A DNA stretch of 64,000 bases, from contig CM043950.1 in NCBI GenBank assembly GCA_014529385.2, positions 153,876,445 to 153,940,444 on the forward strand, given 5' to 3'. The stretch is from Adiantum capillus-veneris (taxonomy: Eukaryota; Streptophyta; Polypodiopsida; Polypodiales; Pteridaceae). A program made the position numbers and the translations under genes. Shown piece by piece: positions 56,290 through 64,000 of this stretch; within the stretch, counting starts at the first letter, position 1; each line of letters opens with the position of its first letter. Below the pieces are notes generated by a model that saw nothing but the letters and a program-made list of their open reading frames with translations, had not been told where the DNA came from and did no database searches.

Positions 56290-57959
56290 AGGACAAGATC
56301 AGTCCACAAAGGGGAGTAAGCCCAAAGCTTTGCGGAAAGCTTCAAGCTTCTCATGAGACAATGCCTTTGTGAAAAGATCTGCAAGGTTGTCCTGTGTTGG
56401 CACATAAGCCAAGATGATCTCTCCTGCTGAGAGCCTCTACCTGACATAGTGGTAATGCACCTCAATGTGCTTTGTGCGAGCATGAAAAACTGGGTTCCTC
56501 GCAACTGCCAATGCGCTTTGACTGTCAGTGTAGATAGTGTTGGCAGTGTCCTGTCCAACACCCAAATGAGCCATAAGGCATCTGAGCCATACACACTCAA
56601 CCGTAGCTGTGAAGACTGCCCTGAACTCAGCCTCACAACTCGAAGTGGCTACAGTAGGTTGCTTTTTGCTCAACCATGATATACATGAACTACCAAGCAT
56701 GAAACAAAAACCACTTGTGGACACTCCCGTGTCAAAACAACCAGCCCAATCTGAGTCCAAAAAAGCATGTAAGTCTGGCGGAAATGATCCCCCCTTGGAT
56801 AAAACAAGCCAAGATGTAAAGTGCCACTAAGGTAGCGGAAAATCCTCTTGACAACCTGCCAATTCTTACTCCCTGGGATATGCATAAATCTGCTGACCTG
56901 TGAGACTGCAAACTGAATATCCGGCCTCGTGTTGCATACATAAATGAGGCAGCCAACAGCAGTTTCATAAAGAGTGACATCAGCAGGATCGCCAGCATCA
57001 TGTAGACTCAACTTCAAACCTGTTTCCATGGGAGTGGCAATAGGTTTGCAATCCTCAAGTCCAAACTTACATAGCAATGTCTCTATGTAGCTTTTCTGAC
57101 ACAAAGCAATACCACCATCACATTGCTTAAATTGTATACCCAAGTAATGATGCAACAGCCCCAAATCTTTCATCTTGAAAGTAGCATTGAAATCAGCCTT
57201 AAATTCAGCAATATGTCTCTCATTTGGTCTAGTGATCAGCAAATCATCAACATAAAGAACCACAATGAGAAGTACATCACCCTCACGCTTTACATACAAT
57301 GTGCTTTCTATTGGACTGCTACGAAAGCCTTGTTTAACCAAATGAGTGTCAGCTTTCTCATACCAAGCACGAGGAGATTGCTTCAACCCATACAAAGCCT
57401 TCTTACATCTGCACACTTTGTCCTCTTGTCCTTTTATGACAAAACCGCGAGGCTGCGTTACATAAACTTCCTCAAATATGTCACCATTCAAGAAAGTAGT
57501 AACAATGTCTGATTGATGTACATCACAACCAAAATGAGCTGCCAATGCACATAGAAAACGTACATTAGTCATACGACAAGTGGGAGAAAAATTCTCTTCA
57601 TAATCTATGCCTTTTTGCTGTGCATAACCCTTTGCAACAAGTCGAGCCTTATGGCGATCGATCTCACCATCCGGCTTGCATTTCAACTTGTAAACCCACT
57701 TTGTACCAATGGCCTTTTTGCCAGGAGGCAAATCACATAAAGTCCATGTGTCATTTTCTATCAGTGCATCATATTCTGATTGCATGGCATCCATCCAATT
57801 TTCTGAATTTTGTGCTTCATCAAAAGACAGAGGCTCCTCAACATCATGTAAACTAGACACAGCCAAAGCATAAAAATCTGATGCATAAGATGCATGGCAA
57901 GATCCTGAACGAGTACAACTAGACAAAGGTGCATCCAATTTACTGTCACACAAAGCCAT
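56290..57959 (-). pseudogene. C2 reverse transcriptase and RNase H
   Basis: The frame 56670-57959 holds a complete copia RT: WMDAMQSEYDALIENDTW, GTKWVYKLK, RLVAKGYAQQKGIDYEENF, the catalytic LYVDDLLITRPN near 57230-57265, DLGLLHHYLGIQF and GCLIYVCNTRPDIQFAVSQV. A frameshift near 56790 leads to RNase H in another frame: FLDSDWAGCFDTGVSTSGF, KKQPTVATSSCEAEF and TDSQSALAVARNP (56437-56760), ending near 56290. RT motifs look intact; the frameshift is the main lesion. Confidence 0.9.
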
Positions 57960-58835
57960 TTTGGCATACCTCTAGCCTGCTCATTTTCAGCCCTTTCCTC
58001 ATCAAGTACATCATGTACATCTGCATCAATAATAGGCTGATCTAAAACATTTTCAAAAACCCCCATAGGCTGTACATTTGCCTCATTGGAACTTACATTC
58101 GTATTTCCACCACTCAAAAGAGGCAACAAAGTGTCATAAATGTCCTGTGAGCTTACATTACTGTCTCTAGTACATGACAGCAAGGGCTGAACAGAATCTT
58201 CCACAAATACTACATCCCAAGAAACCAGAATACGTTTTGTTTGCGGATGATACAACTTGTAACCTTTGCTTTCAACACTATAACCACCAAAAAAAAATTT
58301 GACAGCCTTATCATCCAATTTTCTGCGTTGCACTTGTGGCACCAAAGCATATGCCAAACAGCCAAAAACACGCATGTGCTCAATGGAAGGCTTTCTATCA
58401 TGCCATGCTTCATATGGAGTAATAGACTGCAAAGCTTTCGTAGGACACCTGTTAAGTACATAAGTGGCACACATGATGGCCTCAAGCCAAAAAGAATGTG
58501 GTAAAGCTTGACTTTTGACCATACATCGTGCCATTTCCGTCAATGACCTATTTTTCCTCTCAGCAACACCCTTTTGCTGATGTGTATAAGGCACTGTACA
58601 TTGGTGTTTTATCCCACGACTAGCTAGAAATGCATGAAATTCATTAGACATATACTCCCCCCTCGATCGGAACGGAGGGTGACCATAGTACAGGGAGCAC
58701 AATCTTTCCAACTCCCTGAACTGGATAAGAGGCGTTGTTGGCACAAGTGACTGAATTCCCATGAGGGTCAGACTCGAGAGAGGTAAACAATTCACAATGT
58801 GAGGTAATGTGCTTTGTAGCACCACTGTCGAAATA
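57940..58835 (-). pseudogene. C2 protease and truncated integrase
   Basis: After a nonsense codon at 58836 the protease active site YFDSGATKHITSH is read at about 58795-58835. Near 58690 the sequence jumps to SRGEYMSNEFHAFL, so the zinc domain and first catalytic residues of integrase are gone. Then PYTHQQKGVAERKNRSL, SFWLEAIMCATYVLNRCPT, VFGCLAYALVPQ and GYKLYHPQTKRILVSWDV (integrase end). About 0.6 kb is missing relative to C1. Confidence 0.85.
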
Positions 58836-59936
58836 TCACACATGTGAATCTGCAGCAACTGACAAGCATGCATCATAGACAGCAGGATTGTAAGTGCACT
58901 CTGCGCTAAAAGCCCATTCTGCATCAACATCAGCATTATAGTCTCCTTTCACAGAAGACTCAACAATGGCTGCATTTGTAGTGGAACCAGCATTTGCAGT
59001 GGAATCACCCTCTTTCTTCTTAGCCTCTTTGGCCTTCAACTTAGGACACGACTTGATCAAGTGATCATTGGATTTACAATAATGGCAACGCATCTTCTTT
59101 TTGCCCTTATCACCAAAATTTCCAAACGAATTGCTGCCAACAGAAGCATTAAGAACATAATTTTTGCCACTCGCAGCAGAACCATAAGAAGTGGCTGCAT
59201 TGCTATTACCACCCTTTCTTTGAGAAGCAATAAAAGCCTGTTCAACTACACGCTGTCTAGTCTTGTTTTTTCTGGAAAGTGACTCTTGCAACAGCAATGT
59301 GCATAATGCATCAAACTTGACAACTTCTGGATTTCCTTGGGTCATAAGTCTCCAAGTACTTGCAAAAGTCTGGTAAGAATCTGGTAAGGCATCAAGAACA
59401 GCCTGCACAAGGGAACTGTCTGAAATAACTTCACCTGCAGAAATAATTTGCTCATTGATATCCTTGACACTAGCAAGGAAAGTGTCCATATCATCTTCCT
59501 CATGCATAATCTTCGACTCCAGCTCTTTACGCAGCAAAGAAATGTTAGCCTCATTGCGGCTTGCATAAAGACCTGCTAGAATATCCCAAGCCTGTTTTGC
59601 AGATTTTGCTGAACGGATTTGAGGAACAATGGTGCACTTCACAGACAACACAATCAATGCATGAGCCTGCGTATCCTTAATATCTCAACGAGCTTGTTCT
59701 ACCGTAGGCAAAACAACTCTAACAGCTGCAATCCTTGCAGCAAGACCTGCAACATCCTCAATATCGCCTACATCCTCAGAACCAGGACATACATCAATGC
59801 CCTGCACAATGTTCCAGACACCCTTTAACACAAGAACATGTTGCATCATATAAGCCCACATAGGGTAGTTTTCCCCATCCAACCTGTCCTCAACAGCAAA
59901 CATCTTGAACACATCTCTGTTGTTGTTGTCGGCCAT
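58836..59936 (-). pseudogene. C2 gag
   Basis: The ATG at 59936 opens MADNNNRDVFKMFAVEDRL. An in-frame TGA at 59685-59687 replaces the Trp of a WD pair kept in C1, and the frame then continues to 58836 with a CCHC knuckle CHYCKSNDHLIKSC near 59055-59100. A second TGA at 58836 replaces the Trp of HVWYFDSG. Otherwise the frame is open. Confidence 0.9.
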
Positions 59937-60289
59937 GGTAAATGTTGCAGCTAATGTGAAAACTGCCTGAAAATAGGAGAAATGGAGCGGGAACAACCTG
60001 TGCTATATAGCACAAACCGTAGAAGGCTATAAGGCACCTGTTATGCAAAAAACAGCACTGACAAAAATTCTGCACAAAATCATGAAATAGCCTATGCAGT
60101 ACTGCCTGTAGTGGAAACGAAGGCCGAAATGAGGCCAAATCAAAATTCTGAGCAGACCGAGCTCTCCCAAAATATTCGTCGACCTGCGAACGCTTGCCAA
60201 AGCTCACTAAAATCAGAGAAAGTGAGCAGGCGTGAGCTGGAGCAGCTGGCGACTAAGCCCGAGAGGACGTGACCTGCTCTGATACCAAT

Positions 60290-60498
60290 TGTTGGAATTA
60301 GGGTTGCAGAGAAACACACGCATCTTGGAGAAGATGAAGGAAGCTCAAGGCACACAATAGAGAGTGTAGTACTTAGTGTGCAATGGAAAGATGGGCATAT
60401 ATACAATGCACGAGGGAAAAAACCTCCTAAAGAGGGAAAAAATGCCGCGGCGGTCCTAGTGTGTTCACACGCATCACTACCACATGTATATAATAACA
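60290..60498 (-). repeat. 5' LTR of C2
   Basis: 209 bp; about 18 bp shorter than the partner, mainly from loss of the 'tagccctagagtgatgg' part near 60390. Confidence 0.93.
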
Positions 60499-60503
60499 CA
60501 AAC

Positions 60504-60968
60504 ATCCACCTTCCAGAGGCACATCAGTGGGAAAAGGTATCAAACACTTATTGAACACAAATAAAAAACATAAGAAACCCTAACCTAATTATTTGCACTT
60601 CCCCTAGAGAGTCAAGAGAATAGGATATCATAGAGATTGGGGGGGAACCCTAAGGCTAAACCCCTATCCTTGTCATCGACAAAAACAAAGTCATCATCCG
60701 TGAGACCATATGTGCCATCCTTGTAATCATGTAAATCTTCTTCTTCATCAGAGGAACCAATGTTTACTAACAAGGTCACTAGATGCCTATAGTCATCTTG
60801 GTCAAAAGGGTAGTCTTGTGCAATGGGAGAAACGCTCTCTACTAAGTATGGATCAGTCATGGTCAAGAGACGTATCAGCCATTCTAACTCCTCGAAATTC
60901 CTCTCACATGCTAGCGTACCTACCAAATCCCATTCACAGGCAAGCACCGGAAAGACCATGTAAAACAC
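60504..60968 (-). CDS. H leader, part 2: acidic ORF
   Basis: An open minus frame (60612-60968, 118 codons) ending in an Asp/Glu-rich segment (SSDEEEDLHDYKDG, TDDDFVFVDDKDRGLAL, PPNLYDILFS). The last 50 codons have a homologue at 47641-47786 (EDDEEE, TKNGFIYLDDEDRCLAL, PPGLYNILFP), where the upstream part is replaced by the H LTR. The conserved end and its stop context suggest a once-real protein. Function unknown; no family recognised. A frame relationship with ORFs at 61317 and 61638 (same phase) hints at one longer broken ORF. Confidence 0.4.
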
Positions 60969-62026
60969 TTCTGAAAAGTACGAGGGTACCTCTCACCCAA
61001 GGCAGGAGTGGATGACTCTAGCGTACTAGCCATATATGTACACACAGATAGATGATGGTTAGAGTGCAAATACTACAAGGATCGTGTCCTTGTGCATAAT
61101 GTGTTTTTATGATTTTGTGTTATGTATCGAACTTGTAAGTTTTCACATTATTGTTTGGTGGCTCTGGCTCTTTTACTTTTTAATCTTGTTTTTGTGAGTG
61201 TAAGGCTTTATATATACATTCCCTAGGATTGGATATTGAGAGGTCAGGGAGGAAGGTTGAGAGGGAAGCAAGTGAATGATGGATGTCAGCAAACACTCCC
61301 TCCTTCCTTGGGTAGATCATACTTTTTGGAAAGATGTTGTCACCTTTTCAGACCAATTGTTCCAAGTTGTTATGGGTGAAGGCTTTAACCAATATTTTTT
61401 GATCACCCTATGCGTTTCATCTAGTTGCAAGGGTGGTAAGGTACTCTCCCATGATTTTATTTGCAACGTTGTTGTAGGTGGTGAACTTACATCGGGAGGT
61501 GCAAACTCTTCCTTGTTTATATGGATATGTACGATGGTGGGTGGAGGTTGTGTCAAGGCTTCTATTTCCATATAGAAACTACATGAAGAGCAACAAGCTT
61601 CATTTGACTTCCGTGTTCTTGAGCTAGGTGAAACAAATCATTCTTTCTTTGATACCCAAACTAGCTCTAGAGCGGGTGTGTAGCATTTCGTGATTTTTTC
61701 CTTTTCATGATTCTCAATTTGTTTTGGAGCCACAGGATTGGGCTCACATGGGCCAAGTGACAAGTAAGAGCATAATTTATGTTTTGGCACCCATATTTGA
61801 TCATTTCCTTCATAGTAGCCTTGGACTTCCAATAGTTTTTTAGGAATCCAACGCAACATTTCTTGGGGTGAGTGGGACGTCTCTTACCATGCTCCTATCT
61901 TTTAGCACTAGCTATGGTCACTAAAGAAGCTTTAGGGACCCACTTGTATGTTTTCTTTGTTATATTGGGATGGGTCATGTATGTCTCAAGCTTTATTTCA
62001 ACTACATTAGTTGAAGCTCTAGAGAG
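60969..62026 (-). pseudogene. H leader, middle part with WIPK-repeat ORFs
   Basis: Minus frames 61317-61571 (PPPTIVHIHINKEEF, ITTWNNWSEKVTTSF) and 61638-61859 (LRWIPKKLLEVQGYYEGNDQ, IWVPKHKLCSYLS) are in the same phase, separated by a stop. Further upstream YKWVPKASLVTIASAK is read near 61900-61960. The repeated (K/R/I)W(I/V)PK words recur in module Y (17260-17410). I do not know the family. Confidence 0.4.
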
Positions 62027-62640
62027 TTAGGCTATGGGGACATATGGTTCAACCTCTTGGACATGCAATGTTTTGGGTTTTATTTCTTTAAGAGGTAATA
62101 TCTCAGGGACTATGGCTTGAGTGGCAGGGCTAAGGATTGGTTTCTGCATTGTGACACCCCCTATCCCCCAATCAATAGTGCATTTGGTGGCTATCATCCA
62201 CGTGCGTCCTAGGTTTATATTACCCCCCATAGCTCCAACAGGCATGATCAAAAAGTCTTGAGCTACAACCCCATTGTCATAACTGACAGAAGTGTGCCAG
62301 ATTCCAAAAACTGTAGTTTTTTTCTTTTTGACACCCTTGACTTCGATAATACTTTCAGATAGAGGTGGCTTCCCTAACTAACACCACACCCCATATGATA
62401 GCAAATTATATTTAGCAGTGTCCAATAAGGCGTTATATAGCACTTTTCCATAGGCGCTGTTTAGCTCAATAGGGTATCATAGAGGTGTGTTAGAGTCCAA
62501 CCAATCCTCGTCTATTTCAACGTGGAATGCATGTGTAACTCCAAGGTTAGTCTCTCGTTGGCGTCCTATGCGTTGTTGTCGCTCCTTAGCCTCAGCTTGA
62601 GCTTCTATCTTCTTCAATTCTCTTTGTGCCTTGGTTGCCT
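62027..62640 (-). pseudogene. H leader: coiled coil plus retropepsin-like domain
   Basis: From about 62640: KATKAQRELKKIEAQAEAKE (charged helix), then VTHAFHVEIDEDW, a stop, GKVLYNALLDTAKYNLLSYG (D-T-A at the place of retropepsin D-S/T-G), a stop, FLIMPVGAMGGNINLGRTWM and KCTIDWG (LGxxWM...IDW end), and IVPEILPLKEIKPKTL, ending at 62027. The frame is shifted relative to the integrase-C-like ORF just upstream. As a second protease-like domain in an element that already has one next to RT, it is odd. The active site lacks the Gly. Confidence 0.55.
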
Positions 62641-62643
62641 TTT

Positions 62644-63183
62644 TTAATGGATGGCATGTAGCTCCTCTTGGCTTAAAGGATCATAGTATCTTTCAAATTT
62701 TCTCCCATTGAGGAATCCAATGGTTTCAACTCCATCAAGAGTCTCCACACGAATGGTTCCTTGTGGGGTGATCTCACATACTCTATACGGTCCTTTTCCC
62801 GCATATTTCAACTTTTTCTTTTTGTTATGCACTCCATACATAAGGACTTTATCACCAACATTAATATCTTTGTTCTTTAGATGACGGTCAAACCATTTCT
62901 TCTTCCTATCTTTCTCCACAAGTGCATTTTGCACAGCTAATTGCCTCTCTTCATCTAGCCTTTCAAGGATGTATAATCGCTCAACTAAGGGGTTACCATC
63001 CCAACCTTCTTGAGAAGCTACTCGAAGATAGTCCATTTTCTTAATCAGAGATTGAAGCGTTTTGGTTGAGGAAAGCTCCCTCCTTTCCACAGCTTGCTGC
63101 TGCTGCATAAATATTGCAAAGGCTCGAAACATTTGCATTGTGACTGGATCAAACTGAACCCCCTGTTGCTCTTGTTGCTCCAT
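62644..63183 (-). CDS. H leader: integrase-C-terminal-like ORF next to the 5' LTR
   Basis: 179 codons from the ATG at 63183 (the frame is open further up, with no ATG). The N-terminal part, residues 1-60, is Gln-rich (MEQQEQQGVQFDP, AFAIFMQQQQAVERRE). Residues 60-110 form a helix (GNPLVERLYILERLDEE) typical of the segment before integrase SH3 domains. Residues 110-170 read INVGDKVLMY, KGPYRVCEITPQGTIRVETL and GFLNGRKFERYYDP, matching the integrase SH3-like end (GDlVLly...GPy.v.e....G...L..LDG...NG..LK.YY). No catalytic core precedes it. It lies about 65 bp inside the 5' LTR. Closest in the window is module Y. Confidence 0.6.
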   Translation of the reverse strand: MEQQEQQGVQFDPVTMQMFRAFAIFMQQQQAVERRELSSTKTLQSLIKKMDYLRVASQEGWDGNPLVERLYILERLDEERQLAVQNALVEKDRKKKWFDRHLKNKDINVGDKVLMYGVHNKKKKLKYAGKGPYRVCEITPQGTIRVETLDGVETIGFLNGRKFERYYDPLSQEELHAIH

Positions 63184-63246
63184 AGATTTAAAACTTTGTT
63201 TTGAGACCTTCAATGAAGCTTTTGAACCCTCACCCTAGCCTACTTC

Positions 63247-63261
63247 GCGTTGGGTTCACCA
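63247..63261 (-). other. Candidate primer binding site of H
   Basis: The minus strand reads TGGTGAACCCAACGC about ten bases inside the LTR end. It has the TGG start expected of a primer site, but I cannot name the tRNA. Confidence 0.4.
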
Positions 63262-63271
63262 AGAAAAAATG

Positions 63272-64000
63272 TGTCAAGCAGTGCGCAGTGCGACTAGGAA
63301 AGCGTCGGGCCTCTGACTGTGAGGATTCGTAGCAAATTCAAGCAAGGCGTAGATTATTTGAAGCCAAAAATACACTAAAAAATAAAAAAACTCCAACCAT
63401 GAAAGATCCACTTTGAAAATGAACCAAGATCAACTCAAAACTCTTGTGTGTGTGAAGAATAGGTGTAGCCTCGCTCCCAATTGCACAGATGCAGTGCTCA
63501 TTCGACCAGTTAAAAACCCTAAATTTACGCTTCAATTATTCATCATGACCATTTCATAGAAGTTTCAGTACTTCATTGGAGAAGCCCAAGTAGTTATTTG
63601 AGGAGGGGAAACCCTAATTGGAGGTCTCACAGCCTCAACCATGTAGTGGAAGCAACACGGGACTACACTAGCACCCTGTAAAGGAATGGTTGTATCTCCT
63701 TGATAATATGCCCAAATGAGCTCACTCTTTGCTCTAAAACTTTCCACACAACGTGAGAAACGATGGAATTGTCGTTGATGTGGCATTTTGAGCTATTTTT
63801 AGGCTTTTTGACCATTTTAAGGCCATTTTTAGCCCAAAAATGCCCCTTTTTGTCCGTAAAAAGCCAAAACGAGCTGGGAAAAATTCGTAAATTTGTGGAA
63901 AAATATCATTGGGCTCAAATTTCATGTTGAGCCTCAATTTTCCACTTGGTAAGCACTTTGGACACGTCTTTTATGCCCGCGCATGAAACCTGCTATTTTT
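63272..64000 (-). repeat. 5' LTR of element H (cut by window edge)
   Basis: Collinear with 47791-48519: 'tgtcaag.agtgcgcagtg.g.cta.gaaagcgtcgggcctctga' onward, with scattered substitutions and small indels. It runs off the window. Confidence 0.8.

Larger units (their letters stand above)
55997..60498 (-). mobile_element. Copia element C2, perfect target duplication
   Basis: LTRs 55997-56223 and 60290-60498, minus orientation, with primer site TTGGTATCAGAG at 60279-60290. Flanked on both sides by CAAAC (55992-55996 and 60499-60503). It carries copia-order gag-PR-IN-RT-RH. A deletion near 58690 removes the pre-integrase region and the first integrase acidic residues. It inserted into the leader of H and is a sister of C1. 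Confidence 0.95.
47791..64000 (-). mobile_element. Large Ty3/gypsy element H (with nested C2)
   Basis: 3' LTR 47791-48798, purine tract AGAGGGGATG at 48801-48810, integrase, RNase H, RT, protease, gag (about 49030-54420), an unusual 4.4-kb leader (54420-63183, minus C2), primer-site region at 63247-63261 and a 5' LTR from 63272 to beyond the window. The two LTRs are collinear (63272-64000 matches 47791-48519). Assigning both LTRs to one element is inference from orientation and LTR identity; it could also be two elements sharing an LTR family. Confidence 0.65.

Noticed and set aside
61276-61575. 99-codon plus-strand ORF
   Set aside because: Opposite to the H leader frame at 61317-61571, which keeps phase with neighbouring leader ORFs.
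1-64000. tRNA or rRNA genes
   Set aside because: Primer-site words complementary to tRNA-iMet occur, but no cloverleaf gene or rRNA stretch was recognised by eye.

Overview
The window reads as nuclear DNA of a land plant with a large, repeat-dominated genome. A homosporous fern is my best guess. The grounds are an intronless PLS-class pentatricopeptide repeat (PPR) gene (a land-plant hallmark), nested Ty3/gypsy and Ty1/copia elements with initiator-Met tRNA primer sites, very long (GA)n/(CT)n tracts, a Penelope-like reverse transcriptase, and a gypsy lineage whose reverse transcriptase resembles elements known from fungi. The fern assignment is inference. There are no operons, CRISPR arrays or bacterial features, and I recognise no tRNA or rRNA gene.

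Only one host gene looks intact: the PPR gene on the minus strand at 7578-10688. A broken PPR relic lies at about 11711-12180. Nearly everything else is mobile-element sequence. From left to right: gypsy element A (minus, 1-5520, internally deleted); a gypsy integrase relic (6600-6985); the PPR gene; a degraded module Y (integrase C-terminus, coiled coil, retropepsin) at 12480-13580, split by copia-type element G (13581-17259) and resuming at 17260; a chromovirus tail (17455-18700); relics of G's family (19100-20300); a candidate solo LTR (22501-23196) in a short direct-repeat array; unrecognised sequence with GA tracts; a chromovirus scrap fused to copia scrap C3 (26240-27220); a Penelope-like RT relic (29650-30740); and a palindromic minisatellite (31105-32339).

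The right half is a nest. LTR0 (32340-33797) is cut by gypsy element B (plus, 33848-45822), of the same family as A. Copia C1 (38975-43483) sits inside B's integrase. Then comes a large minus-strand gypsy element H, from its 3' LTR at 47791-48798 to a 5' LTR running off the window from 63272. H carries gag-PR-RT-RH-IN at about 49030-54420. Between its 5' LTR and gag lies about 4.4 kb of extra sequence holding an integrase-C-like ORF, a coiled-coil/retropepsin ORF and an acidic ORF, and this leader is interrupted by copia C2 (55997-60498, perfect CAAAC target duplication).

The observations most worth following are: (1) the repeated module of integrase C-terminus, coiled coil and retropepsin next to an LTR and without RT; (2) an ORF conserved on the antisense strand of the A/B LTR family; (3) the Penelope-like RT; (4) the fungal-like gypsy RT of H; (5) the palindromic minisatellite. 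Every retroelement ORF seen has stops, frameshifts or deletions, so none looks autonomous.
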